Below are positions 48,387 to 62,227 of a stretch of 64,000 nucleotides of DNA, piece after piece (the stretch's first letter is position 1; every line of letters starts with the position of its first letter). Below the pieces are notes generated by a model. The model ran no database searches and was not told the origin of the DNA. It saw nothing but the letters and a program-made list of their open reading frames with translations. Source of the DNA: Phycisphaeraceae bacterium. Lineage in GTDB: Bacteria > Planctomycetota > Phycisphaerae > Phycisphaerales > SM1A02. Position numbers and translations under genes: made by a program. Location of the stretch: contig JAHBWZ010000003.1 of assembly GCA_019636755.1 (NCBI GenBank), positions 372,001 through 436,000 on the forward strand. The letters are read 5' to 3'.

Positions 48387-51300
48387 ATGCTCAACCGCAA
48401 GGTGCGCGACTTCTCCAGGCGCGGCGATGCGATTCCCGTGCCGAATCTCACCGAGGTTCAGCGGGACGCATACGAGCGCTTCCTGCAGCTCGAACGCCCG
48501 CACAACGGTCGCGACGCGACGATCGGCCTGGAGTCGCTTCTGCGGGAGGTGTTCCCCATCGAGTCGTACGACGGCACGATGCGGCTGGAGTACCTCTATT
48601 ACAAGCTTGACGAGGCGCGGTACACGCCGGAGGAGTGCAAGGAACTCCGGCTGACGTACGGCATGCCGTTCCGCGTCGCCGTCCGCCTGATCCGTGAAGG
48701 CGCCGAGGGCGTTCCGGACGAGGAGATCTATCTCGGCGAACTGCCGATCATGCTCGGCGGCGGCGAGTTCATCGTCAACGGCTCCGAGCGCGTCATCGTC
48801 AGCCAGCTGCACCGGTCGCCGGGCGTGGACTTCCAGGTCGCATCCCGCATCAACGATCGACCGCTCCACTCCGCCCGGATCATTCCGGAACGCGGATCGT
48901 GGATCGAGCTGGAGGTGGACAAGAAGGACCGGCTGATGATGCGGATCGACCAGTCGACCCGCATCCCGGCCACCACGTTCCTCCGCGCGCTCTGGGATCC
49001 GAAGAAGTGGGACGCGGCGAAGAAGGAGGGCGAGGAGCCCCGCCTCGCGTCGACCGAGGAGATTCTCAAGGAGTTCTACGAGTCGCACATCCACGAGATC
49101 AAGGTCGAGAAGCTCCGGCCCGACCACTTCTCCGCGGACGTGATCATCGACTCGGACACCGGCGAGGAACTCTGCCGGGTCGGCGTCCAGATCGGAGACG
49201 CCCTGGAGGCGATCCAGGCATCCCAGCTCTCGACCCTCCGCGTCATCGCGCCCACGGTCGACCCGCTCATTCTCAATACCCTGGCGGAAGAGCGCGTCGA
49301 CTTCCTTGCCGAGGTGACCGAACACCAGGCCGCACTCCTGAAGATCTACGGCCGGCTCCGCCCGGGGAACCCGCCGCAGGTCGACAAGGCGCGACAGCTC
49401 TTCCGCGAGAAGTTCTTCGACGACAACCGCTATCGCCTCGGCAAGGTCGGACGGTTCCGCGTGAACCGGAAGTTCGAGACCGACCCGAAGTACTCGGTTG
49501 TCGAGGAAACGGTGCAGTACATCCGGCCCGAGGACTTCCTGGCGGTCGTCCGGTACATCCTCGCGCTGCGCGAGCAGCGGTCCGACGCGCACATCGACGA
49601 TATCGACCATCTCGGCAACCGGCGTCTCCGCACGCTGGACGAACTGGCGGTGGAGGAACTCCGCAAGGGATTCCTCAAGCTCCGCCGCACGGTCCAGGAG
49701 CGCATGAGCGTCAAGAGCCCGGACGAACTGGCGAAGATCGCGGACCTGGTCAACAGCAAGTCCGTCTCGAGCGCGATCGACTTCTTCTTCGGCCGCAGCG
49801 AGCTTTCGCAGGTCGTCGACCAGACGAATCCGCTGTCCATGCTCGTGCACGAGCGGCGCCTCTCCGCGCTCGGACCCGGCGGACTCAACCGCAAGCGTGC
49901 CGGATTCGAGGTCCGCGACGTCCATATCTCGCACTATGGCCGTGTCTGTCCCATCGAAACGCCGGAAGGAACCAACATCGGCCTGATCTGCTCGCTCGGC
50001 ATCTACTCCGAGGTCGATCCGTACGGCTTCCTGAGGACGGCGTACCGGGAAGTCCGGGACGGCAAGGCCACCGGGCGGATCGTCATGCTGCGGGCGGACG
50101 AGGAGATCAAGGCGGTCCTCGCGCCCAGCGAGGTCCTGGACGCACAGGGGCGCATCGCCGATGCGCAGGTACTTGCGCGCAAGGACGGCGAACTGGCCAT
50201 CGTGCCCCGGGAGGACGTGCGGTTCATCGACGTCTCGCCCAAGCAGATCGTCGGCGTCTCGGCCGCGCTGATCCCCTTCCTCGAGCACGACGACGCCAAC
50301 CGGGCGCTCATGGGATCGAACATGCAGCGACAGGCGGTCCCGCTCCTGGAATGCGACCCGCCCTACGTGGCGACCGGCATGGAGCAGGCGGTGGGCCGGC
50401 ACTCGGGCATGCTCGTCAAGGCCCGGCGCGGCGGCACCGTCACCTACGTCGATGCGGACCGCATCGTCATCAATAACGCGGACGAGTACGAACTCAAGAA
50501 GTTCGTCGGGCTCAACGAGCGGACCTGCCAGTCCCAGAAGCCCATCGTGAAGCTCGGCCAGGCGATCGACGCGGACGAGGTCATCGCGGACGGCGCGTCC
50601 ACCCGGCGCGGTGAACTGGCGATCGGCCGGAACATTCTCGTCGCGTTCAACACGTTCGACGGCTACAACTTCGAGGACGCCATCGTCATCTCGGAGCAGC
50701 TCGTGAAGGACGACGTCTACACGTCGATCCACATCGACTCCTTCGAGGTCGAGGTGCGCGAGACGAAGCTCGGCCGCGAGGAGTTCACGCGCGACATTCC
50801 GAACGTGTCGGAGAAGGCGCTTCGCAACCTCGATGAGAACGGGATCATCCGGATCGGCGCCCGCGTCGGCCCGGGCGACATCCTGGTCGGCAAGGTCGCA
50901 CCGAAGTCCAAGAGCGAACTCACGCCCGAAGAGAAGCTCCTCCACGCGATCTTCGGACGGGCGGGCGAGGATGTGAAGAACGTCTCCCTCGAGGTCCCGG
51001 CCGGGTCCGAGGGCATCGTGATCGCCGCGAAGAAGTTCAGCCGCCGCGTTCATCTCAAGGACGAGCAGAAGAAGAGGCTCAAGGACGAGATGACGGAGTA
51101 CGAGGCCGCGATGGACGAGAAGGCCATCGCCCTCTTCCGGCAGATGATCGAGAAGATGAATGCCGAGCTGGGCACGGAACTCGTCGACCCGACGACCCGG
51201 CAGAAGGTCGGCGCATCGGACATCCGGGAGGTCATCCTCGAACAGATCGAGACCTTCGACGAGAAATGGATCAAGGGCTCGAAGGAAGCGCGGGAACAGG

Positions 51301-52238
51301 CCCTCGTCATCAAGGGACAGTTCTGGCCGCGCATCGAGGGCGTGCGGAAGGAGAAGCGCCGCCGGCTCGAGCACATGAAGCGCGGCGACGAACTTCCGTC
51401 GGGCGTCCTGGAGATGGTCAAGGTCTACCTGGCCACGAAGCGGCAGCTCTCGGTCGGCGACAAGATGGCCGGCCGTCACGGCAACAAGGGTGTGATCGCC
51501 CGCATCGTGCCCGAGGAGGACATGCCGTTCCTCGAGGACGGCACGCCGGTGCAGGTGCTCCTCAACCCGCTCGGCGTTCCGTCGCGGATGAACGTCGGCC
51601 AGCTGCTCGAACTGAACCTCGGCTGGGCGGCTGCCGTCCTCGGATTCCAGGCGGTCACACCGGTGTTCGACGGCGCCACCGAGGCGCAGGTCCTCGCCGC
51701 GATCGACGAGGCGAACAGCCACGTCGCGTCCCGGCTGCAGGCCTTCGAGGAGACGGGACAGGATCCCGGCGCCCCGCGTGAACTCCTCGCGCGCATCCCG
51801 TACGGCGGCAAGGCGCAGCTGTACGACGGGCGCACCGGCGAGCCGTTCCGCCAGAAGGCCAGCGTCGGCTACATGTACCTGCTCAAGCTCCATCACCTCG
51901 TGGATGACAAGATCCACGCCCGCGCCACCGGCCCCTACAGCCTCATCACGCAGCAGCCGCTCGGCGGCAAGGCCCGGACCGGCGGCCAGCGCTTCGGTGA
52001 GATGGAAGTCTGGGCGCTGGAGGGTTACGGCGCCGCCTACGTGCTCCAGGAACTGCTCACCGTGAAGAGCGACGACGTCGAAGGCCGGACGAAGATCTAC
52101 GACTCCATGGTCAAGGGAACCAACATTCTCGAGGCCGGCATGCCGGTGGTCTTCGACGTCCTCTGTCATGAAATCAAGGGTCTCGCACTCAACATCGTGC
52201 CGGAGAAACGGGACCAGGAGCCGTTGTCGGTGATCTGA
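48387..52238 (+). CDS. rpoB: DNA-directed RNA polymerase subunit beta
   Basis: A 1283-residue catalytic subunit. The N-terminus begins [20 protein letters not shown]; motifs include [20 protein letters not shown], the rifampicin-region equivalents [20 protein letters not shown] (near residues 470-490) and [47 protein letters not shown] and GMPVVFDV near the C-terminus. The rifampicin region has the normal S/H pattern ([12 protein letters not shown]). The whole protein appears intact. It is not joined to rplL and has its own promoter and leader. Confidence 0.99.
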   Translation: MLNRKVRDFSRRGDAIPVPNLTEVQRDAYERFLQLERPHNGRDATIGLESLLREVFPIESYDGTMRLEYLYYKLDEARYTPEECKELRLTYGMPFRVAVRLIREGAEGVPDEEIYLGELPIMLGGGEFIVNGSERVIVSQLHRSPGVDFQVASRINDRPLHSARIIPERGSWIELEVDKKDRLMMRIDQSTRIPATTFLRALWDPKKWDAAKKEGEEPRLASTEEILKEFYESHIHEIKVEKLRPDHFSADVIIDSDTGEELCRVGVQIGDALEAIQASQLSTLRVIAPTVDPLILNTLAEERVDFLAEVTEHQAALLKIYGRLRPGNPPQVDKARQLFREKFFDDNRYRLGKVGRFRVNRKFETDPKYSVVEETVQYIRPEDFLAVVRYILALREQRSDAHIDDIDHLGNRRLRTLDELAVEELRKGFLKLRRTVQERMSVKSPDELAKIADLVNSKSVSSAIDFFFGRSELSQVVDQTNPLSMLVHERRLSALGPGGLNRKRAGFEVRDVHISHYGRVCPIETPEGTNIGLICSLGIYSEVDPYGFLRTAYREVRDGKATGRIVMLRADEEIKAVLAPSEVLDAQGRIADAQVLARKDGELAIVPREDVRFIDVSPKQIVGVSAALIPFLEHDDANRALMGSNMQRQAVPLLECDPPYVATGMEQAVGRHSGMLVKARRGGTVTYVDADRIVINNADEYELKKFVGLNERTCQSQKPIVKLGQAIDADEVIADGASTRRGELAIGRNILVAFNTFDGYNFEDAIVISEQLVKDDVYTSIHIDSFEVEVRETKLGREEFTRDIPNVSEKALRNLDENGIIRIGARVGPGDILVGKVAPKSKSELTPEEKLLHAIFGRAGEDVKNVSLEVPAGSEGIVIAAKKFSRRVHLKDEQKKRLKDEMTEYEAAMDEKAIALFRQMIEKMNAELGTELVDPTTRQKVGASDIREVILEQIETFDEKWIKGSKEAREQALVIKGQFWPRIEGVRKEKRRRLEHMKRGDELPSGVLEMVKVYLATKRQLSVGDKMAGRHGNKGVIARIVPEEDMPFLEDGTPVQVLLNPLGVPSRMNVGQLLELNLGWAAAVLGFQAVTPVFDGATEAQVLAAIDEANSHVASRLQAFEETGQDPGAPRELLARIPYGGKAQLYDGRTGEPFRQKASVGYMYLLKLHHLVDDKIHARATGPYSLITQQPLGGKARTGGQRFGEMEVWALEGYGAAYVLQELLTVKSDDVEGRTKIYDSMVKGTNILEAGMPVVFDVLCHEIKGLALNIVPEKRDQEPLSVI

Positions 52239-52335
52239 GTCCGGGGGCGCACCACCGCGCCCGGGCCGACGTCGCTGCGACCGCTTCCGCTCCCCTCCCC
52301 TGTGCTCTCTCAACCCGCTCGCCGGACCATCCCCA

Positions 52336-56754
<4,419 letters not shown>

Positions 56755-56818
56755 CGCCCCGCCACCGGCAGACGGAACCGGGCGACCCGGCTCCGATATC
56801 TCCCCGGTGCCCGATCAC

Positions 56819-56853
56819 CGACGACCCGCGGCAGGTGCCGCGGGTCGTCGCCT
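56819..56853 (+). terminator. Terminator hairpin of rpoBC
   Basis: CGACGACCCGCGGCA (56819-56833) pairs with 56836-56850 over 15 bases, followed by CCTTT. The 357-base gap between rpoC and the subtilase holds this, the subtilase promoter and its leader. Confidence 0.75.
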
Positions 56854-56930
56854 TTCCGGGACGCACTGCAGGCCGGGCGATCCGTCTCCGGCGATGCGCC
56901 GGGTGGACGGCATCCGGCCGGACACCCGAA

Positions 56931-56958
56931 TTGCCCGGGTTCCGTCATCGTGTACCAT
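56931..56958 (+). promoter_or_regulatory. Promoter of the Cys-rich subtilase
   Basis: TTGCCC (56931-56936), 16 bases, TACCAT (56953-56958). The predicted start near 56965 gives a leader of about 147 bases. Confidence 0.65.
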
Positions 56959-57111
56959 GAGTCTGATTGGAGAAGTCGGGACGGCGAGCGCGTCCCGATG
57001 CATCCTGAAGTTCCGGCGGTGTGGAGATCTCGGATCGCCGCACCCCTCTGTCGCTTCGAGACGCCACGACCCACCGGCAACCGCCGGGACAAGCCCTGGA
57101 GTACGGGACCC

Positions 57112-60100
57112 ATGATCTCCTCGCGAGCCGCGTTTCTGATCGGACTGCTCGCCGCCACGTTCCCGGTGATGGCACTGGCCGCGGATCCTCCCCTGCTCAG
57201 TCCCAGAGCGATTCCCACGAGGCAGGCCACTGCCTCGCTCTCCGTCCCGCATGACGCCACCGGGCGCCTGATCATCAAGTTCAGCGACGGACTCCGCGGG
57301 CGCGCCGCCGCGGACGGCTCGCTGCGCAAGCTCTCGTCGACGCCAACGCCGGATCTCGACGGCATTCTCGCGCGATTCAGAATCGTCCTCCGTCCAGCGT
57401 TCGAGCAGAGCGAGGAGTTCCTGGCGCAGCTCGAAGCACGCGCCCGCGCTCACTCGAACCGGCTCCAGCCGGATCTTGCCGGCATCGTGTACGCCCACAC
57501 CAGCCGCGGCAACCTGCTCGCCGCCGCCCGGGCGCTGAACGATCTCCCGGAGATCGAATGGGTGGAGATCGAGCAGGTCCGGCGACTCGCCAGCGGGGCG
57601 ATCCCCGCCGCGGCACTCGTACCGGGCGCATGCTGCCTCCCCGACTACACCTGCGTCGACGGCATCGAGCCGACCGATTGCGTTGCCATCGGTGGCGTGG
57701 CCCAGGGGAACAACACCGTCTGCGCGAACCCGGTCTGCGGCTCCTGCTGTCTCGATCCGGGAACCGGGCTCTGCCGGGACTTCCGGGATGAGGACGTCTG
57801 CGTCAACACGCTTGGCGGTACCTATCAGGGTGACTTCGTCAGCTGCTCCACGCCGGGTACGGACTGCTTCGTCGGCGGCGCCTGCTGCCTGGGCGATGCG
57901 TTCTTCACGTGCACCGAACTGACGGAGGATGACTGCCTTGCCCAGGGCGGAACGTTCCAGGGCGTCGGTGTGCCGTGCCCCGCCTCCGGGCGATGCGGAA
58001 GCTGCTGCCTCGACGAGGAGACGTGCGTCGGCCGGTTCACGATCGACGTCTGCGGCGCGGGTGGCGGCATCTTCGTCTTCGCGACCGACTGTGCCGGGAT
58101 CGACTGCTCGGAGGTGAATGGCTGCGGGGAAAGCGCGACCGGCGACTGCTTCGACCCGCCGGGCAACGGAACACCGTTCTGCGACGATGCCGACTGCTGC
58201 AACCTGGTGTGCCAGATCGGCCCGCTCTGCTGCGACGAGAACTGGCCCTTCGGATGGGATCCGTTCTGCGCCGCGGTGGCCAACCTCTTCTGCAACGGCG
58301 GTGACCGCTGCGCATCACCGATCAATGACAGCTGCTTCGAACCGCACGACACCGGCGGGTGCAACGACCCCGGCTGCTGCCTGCTCGTCTGCGGACTCAA
58401 CCCCGGCTGCTGCATGGGCACCTGGGACGCCACCTGCGTGGCGCTCGCCCAGGTGTTCTGCGCTACTCCTGAGCCGCCGGATGCGCCGACGCCGAACCTC
58501 GAGCCGTACCAGGGGTACCTGACCCCGGCGCCGTACGACCCGGTCCCGGACGCATATCTCAATACGCCGGTGGGCCTGGGCTTCTTCGGCTTCAACGGCG
58601 TCGGCTTCAACCTCAGGAGCGAGGGCGAGCCGTATGAGGATCTCAACGGCAACGGCTGGTGGGATATCGGCGAGCCCTTCGATGACCTCAACGGCAACGG
58701 CGTGTGGGACAAGCCCGCCGGACTGTACGGCTTCGCGGAGGAGCTGTACCGGGTCTGGGGACTGGACTCGTTCGGCCAGGGCAACCTCGCCCGTGGAAAG
58801 ACGATCCGCGTCGGCGTCATCGAGTGGGGCGCATTCCCGGAGCACGAGGCCTACGACGTCATCGTGGAACCCGGCCAGACGGTGATCACCATCGACGAGG
58901 TGACGGAGCCCGATCACGGGACCGCCTGCCTCTCGATCATCGGATCGCGCGAGGACGGGATCGGACTGACCGGCATCGCACCGGAGTCTGAACTCTGGTT
59001 CTTCCCGCTCACCTCCGCAGAGCAGGGCTATCGCGAGCCTGCCGCATGGGCGAGCGCCCTCGCGGCGTTCCGGGCAGGCGACGTGCTCTCGTGCTCCTAC
59101 GGCCCGGGGCCGCCGGTCGGCAACCTCAACAACTCGCAGGTGGCCTGGACGCTGATCAGGCTCGCGTCTGACCTCGGCATCACGGTCTGCATTGCCGCCG
59201 GCAATGACTGCTACAACCTTGACGATGCTCCGGACCTCGGAGACAGCGGCGGCGTGGTCGTCGGTGCCTGCTCCCCGGGCTCGAACCAGTATCGCCTCGG
59301 CTTCTCGAACCGGTACCGCGAAGCCGATCCGCAGATGGAGCGCAGCAACATCGTCCATGCGCGGGCATGGGGATCGTTCGTCGCGTCCGCCGGGTACGGC
59401 AACCTCTTCGCGGTGGACGGGCCCGCCGGATCGGGCGTGAACCGGAACCGGACGTACACGATCAACTTCGGCGGAACGAGCGCGGCGTCCCCGATCGTCG
59501 CCGGCATCCTCGCGAACCTGCAGGGCCTCGCGAAGCAGATCTATGGCATTCCGCTCTCGCCGGCCAACCTGCGGATCGTCTGCGGCATGCCCGGCGGCGT
59601 CGTCACCACGCCGATCTTCCAGCCCGCCGGCTACGACGATCAGAACCCGTGCGGGCTCGATCTCGACCCCGAGCAGGACCCGACCCGGCTGGGTGTCCTC
59701 ATCAACGTGGCCGGCAGCTTCGGCAGTGCCGCGTCCACCATGCTCAACCAGGGCAGCGCCGGCTTCGCGGATTCTCCGCTGATCCAGGACATCGCGATCC
59801 TGCGCGGAAACCGGCTCTTCGGAAACCGGTTCTCGGTGATGGGCTCGGACAACAACTACCTGGTGCTGGAGTCCGTCCATGTCGACCGTTCGGAGACGCC
59901 GTACCGGCCTCCGACCGGTGGCCCCGCGGGCGGCATCGGCGGCGGCAATGCCAATGTGCCCGAAGTCCGGAACGCCACCTACCTGGCGACCGGCCAGATC
60001 ACGGATGTCGTGGCCGTCGGCCTCTCGCTCGTGGAGAACCCGACGGGTTTCTTCGCCGGCGTTGAACTCGGAACCCGCGACGTTCCCGTGATCGTCTTCG

Positions 60101-60372
60101 TCGAGGCGTACGACTGGCTGCTGCGGCGCTGGCAGTATGCCGCGATCGAGTATGTTGCGGCCGGCGGCGCGGACGAGGCCGGCAATGACGTCAACGTCGG
60201 CGGCGCGCTGCCCTCGGCCCAGCGTTTCGTGCGGCAGAGCGACGGTCGCGTCCTGGTCCGCGTCTGGACCTATGGATTCGTCGGCGCGGACGACACCTCT
60301 GGACCCAGCCGATATCGGAACCGGATCGACCTGATCCAGATCCAGATCGGCCAGGAATTCGGCGAAGGCTGA
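57112..60372 (+). CDS. Secreted Cys-rich subtilase-like protein, Asp-to-Glu variant
   Basis: A 1086-residue exported protein with signal MISSRAAFLIGLLAATFPVM and cleavage after ALAADP. Residues about 45-160 resemble an I9-like propeptide (GRLIIKFSDGLRG, then GNLLAAARALNDLPEIEWVE). Residues about 170-440 are a Cys-rich array with repeated GACCLxxxxC and CCNLVC-type blocks. The S8 domain follows, with E571 at the place of the catalytic Asp (VGVIEWGAF), H602 (DHGTACLSI) and S790 (FGGTSAASPIVAGIL), and an oxyanion-type asparagine in IAAGNDC. The last 200 residues are beta-rich. Start is ATG at 57112; the frame from 56950 has no signal-like N-terminus. Whether it is active is uncertain. Confidence 0.85.
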   Translation: MISSRAAFLIGLLAATFPVMALAADPPLLSPRAIPTRQATASLSVPHDATGRLIIKFSDGLRGRAAADGSLRKLSSTPTPDLDGILARFRIVLRPAFEQSEEFLAQLEARARAHSNRLQPDLAGIVYAHTSRGNLLAAARALNDLPEIEWVEIEQVRRLASGAIPAAALVPGACCLPDYTCVDGIEPTDCVAIGGVAQGNNTVCANPVCGSCCLDPGTGLCRDFRDEDVCVNTLGGTYQGDFVSCSTPGTDCFVGGACCLGDAFFTCTELTEDDCLAQGGTFQGVGVPCPASGRCGSCCLDEETCVGRFTIDVCGAGGGIFVFATDCAGIDCSEVNGCGESATGDCFDPPGNGTPFCDDADCCNLVCQIGPLCCDENWPFGWDPFCAAVANLFCNGGDRCASPINDSCFEPHDTGGCNDPGCCLLVCGLNPGCCMGTWDATCVALAQVFCATPEPPDAPTPNLEPYQGYLTPAPYDPVPDAYLNTPVGLGFFGFNGVGFNLRSEGEPYEDLNGNGWWDIGEPFDDLNGNGVWDKPAGLYGFAEELYRVWGLDSFGQGNLARGKTIRVGVIEWGAFPEHEAYDVIVEPGQTVITIDEVTEPDHGTACLSIIGSREDGIGLTGIAPESELWFFPLTSAEQGYREPAAWASALAAFRAGDVLSCSYGPGPPVGNLNNSQVAWTLIRLASDLGITVCIAAGNDCYNLDDAPDLGDSGGVVVGACSPGSNQYRLGFSNRYREADPQMERSNIVHARAWGSFVASAGYGNLFAVDGPAGSGVNRNRTYTINFGGTSAASPIVAGILANLQGLAKQIYGIPLSPANLRIVCGMPGGVVTTPIFQPAGYDDQNPCGLDLDPEQDPTRLGVLINVAGSFGSAASTMLNQGSAGFADSPLIQDIAILRGNRLFGNRFSVMGSDNNYLVLESVHVDRSETPYRPPTGGPAGGIGGGNANVPEVRNATYLATGQITDVVAVGLSLVENPTGFFAGVELGTRDVPVIVFVEAYDWLLRRWQYAAIEYVAAGGADEAGNDVNVGGALPSAQRFVRQSDGRVLVRVWTYGFVGADDTSGPSRYRNRIDLIQIQIGQEFGEG

Positions 60373-60419
60373 TCTCGATTCTCCGGCGGACGACGTCCAC
60401 CGCCACCCGTGATCGATGT

Positions 60420-60453
60420 CCGGCCCCGGAGCACGCCGCTCCGGGGCCGGTTT
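60420..60453 (+). terminator. Rho-independent terminator of the Cys-rich subtilase
   Basis: A 13-base G+C stem (60420-60432 with 60438-60450) has a 5-base loop and a short TTT tail. Confidence 0.8.
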
Positions 60454-60491
60454 CATGGACCGGACCTCGCGAACCTCCGCCCCGCAACTTC

Positions 60492-60519
60492 TTGCCCCGG
60501 CCGGATTGGCGGGTAGGCT
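60492..60519 (+). promoter_or_regulatory. Promoter of the second subtilase gene
   Basis: TTGCCC (60492-60497), 16 bases, TAGGCT (60514-60519). A run of eight C residues lies near the predicted start. AGAGGA precedes the ATG at 60561. Confidence 0.6.
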
Positions 60520-60560
60520 AGCCCTGCCCCCCCCTCCCGTGAACGGACAGAGGAACCTGC

Positions 60561-62150
60561 ATGATCGATCGACGCCTGCTGCCGACCATCCTGCTTCTGA
60601 CACTGCTCGCAGCCCCGGTCGCGGCACATGCCCAGCATGGAAGCCTGACCATCATGGGGCTGCCGGACCTGGTCGCACGACTGGGCACCGATACGCCGGA
60701 CGGAACGGGCGTGGTGGTCGCGGAGATCGAGGCGCTTGCGTCCGGGGCCTACGGCCCGAATCAGGCGAACGCGGACTTCACCGGCAAGTCGTTCTACGAG
60801 ATGAGTGGTCCGGCCGGCGTCTCCAGCCATGCCACGACGGTCGGGAAGTTCTTCTTCGGGAACGCGTGGAGCATGGCGCGGGGGGTGAACGAGATCTACC
60901 TCTTCGAGGCAGGACACTGGCTCCTGGCCGGGTACCTTCGCACGACGTCCGGAAGTACCGTGCCGCCGCTGCCTCCGCCGGCGGGGGTACGCATCATGAA
61001 CAACTCCTGGATCGCGTCCTTCAACAACGTGTCGCTGGACAATATCGCGCTGCGACGCGCCGACTTCGTCGTGTCACGTGACAGCATGCTGATCACCAAC
61101 GGCGTCAACAACGGCGGTGCAAGTCAGCCGCTGCTCAGCCACATGTTCAATGCGATCTGCGTCGGCGTGCGCGGCGGCACGCACACCTGGGTGGACACGG
61201 CTGCGGCCTACGACGGACCCGGGCGCATGAAGCCGGAGATCGTCGCGCCGGACGACTACTCCAGTTTCGCCACCCCGATGGCGGGCGCCGCCTATGCCCT
61301 GCTCCTCGAGACCGTCGATACCTGGGCCGGCCTGCTGGGGAACCCGGTCGCCGACCGGACGGAGGTGCTCAAGGCGGTCCTCCTGGCGGGCGCGCGGCAC
61401 GAGAACCTCTTCACCGGAACGTGGACGAACAATCCGGCGACAGAAGGACCCCAGCGCGGCGTCACGGCACGGCCGATCGATGAGCGCGTCGGCGTCGGCA
61501 CGGTCAACATCGATCGCAGCCATCGCATCCTGACGGGGCTTCAGCAGCCGGGACTCCAGACGCCGCCCGCCCTGCCCCACATCGGCCATGCCGGCTGGCA
61601 CCTGGCGGCCATTCCGAAGGACGAGAGCCACTGGTGGCGCTTCCGCCTCACGAAGTCCGCCGACGAGATCTCCATCGTGGCGACCTGGCATCGCTTCGTC
61701 CGGGACAACTTCACATTCTGGTCGCTGGCGAACATCGACCTGCACCTCTGGAAGGTCGGTTCGAAGGGGCAGCTCGAGCCGCTGACCGGCGACGACGGCG
61801 TCGGCATCTTCGCGGGCGGGAATGTCGCGTCCGTGAGCACCGTCGACAACGTGGAGCACCTCTACATCACCGGACTGGCGCCCGGTGAGTACCTGCTCGA
61901 AGCGCGTCGCATCGACGCGGTCGCCACGCCGAACGGCCCCTGGTCGGTCGCCGTCGCGTGGCTCATGCCGGAGACCTCCTTCACGGCGCCGGAGGACCTC
62001 GATGGCGACGGCGCCGTCGGCTTCTCGGATCTCCTTCTCCTGCTGGCCGCGTGGGGACCGTGCGGCACACCCTGCCCCGCGGATCTCGATGGTGACGGCA
62101 CCGTCGGCTTCTCCGACCTGCTCCTGCTCCTGTCCGCGTGGAGCCAGTGA
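60561..62150 (+). CDS. Secreted subtilase-like protein with two dockerin-like repeats, Asp-to-Glu variant
   Basis: A 529-residue exported protein with a Sec signal (MIDRRLLPTILLLTLLAAPV, then AAHAQ). The S8 fold is recognisable by GTGVVVAEIEA with E57 at the aspartate place, H90 in VSSHATTVG, NNSWIAS and S235 in SSFATPMAGAAYALLLE. Residues about 310-480 form a beta-rich pre-peptidase C-like region ending in YITGLAPGEYLLEARRI. The C-terminus has two repeats DLDGDGAVGFSDLLLLLAAW and DLDGDGTVGFSDLLLLLSAW, with calcium-binding Asp/Gly positions, as in other planctomycete exported proteins. Whether the Asp-to-Glu change is functional cannot be judged here. Confidence 0.85.
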   Translation: MIDRRLLPTILLLTLLAAPVAAHAQHGSLTIMGLPDLVARLGTDTPDGTGVVVAEIEALASGAYGPNQANADFTGKSFYEMSGPAGVSSHATTVGKFFFGNAWSMARGVNEIYLFEAGHWLLAGYLRTTSGSTVPPLPPPAGVRIMNNSWIASFNNVSLDNIALRRADFVVSRDSMLITNGVNNGGASQPLLSHMFNAICVGVRGGTHTWVDTAAAYDGPGRMKPEIVAPDDYSSFATPMAGAAYALLLETVDTWAGLLGNPVADRTEVLKAVLLAGARHENLFTGTWTNNPATEGPQRGVTARPIDERVGVGTVNIDRSHRILTGLQQPGLQTPPALPHIGHAGWHLAAIPKDESHWWRFRLTKSADEISIVATWHRFVRDNFTFWSLANIDLHLWKVGSKGQLEPLTGDDGVGIFAGGNVASVSTVDNVEHLYITGLAPGEYLLEARRIDAVATPNGPWSVAVAWLMPETSFTAPEDLDGDGAVGFSDLLLLLAAWGPCGTPCPADLDGDGTVGFSDLLLLLSAWSQ

Positions 62151-62214
62151 TTCCACGCACCGCCGCCTGACCGGGAGCGCCCTGCACGCCGGCGTGTCGC
62201 GCACGCCGATGCGG

Positions 62215-62220
62215 TACGCT
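62215..62220 (+). promoter_or_regulatory. Possible leaderless -10 box of the ABC permease gene
   Basis: TACGCT is followed by seven bases and the ATG at 62228. No Shine-Dalgarno can fit. Confidence 0.35.
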
Positions 62221-62227
62221 GTCGACG

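Noticed and set aside
48003-52313. A 1436-codon open frame on the minus strand across rpoB
   Set aside because: It is the shadow of a high-G+C gene; the plus-strand RpoB is intact and conserved, and the antisense protein is Leu/Arg/Asp-rich without motifs.
58315-60627. 770-codon minus-strand frame opposite the Cys-rich subtilase
   Set aside because: No similarity to any protein I can recognise, and the plus-strand frame has a signal peptide, S8 motifs, promoter and terminator.
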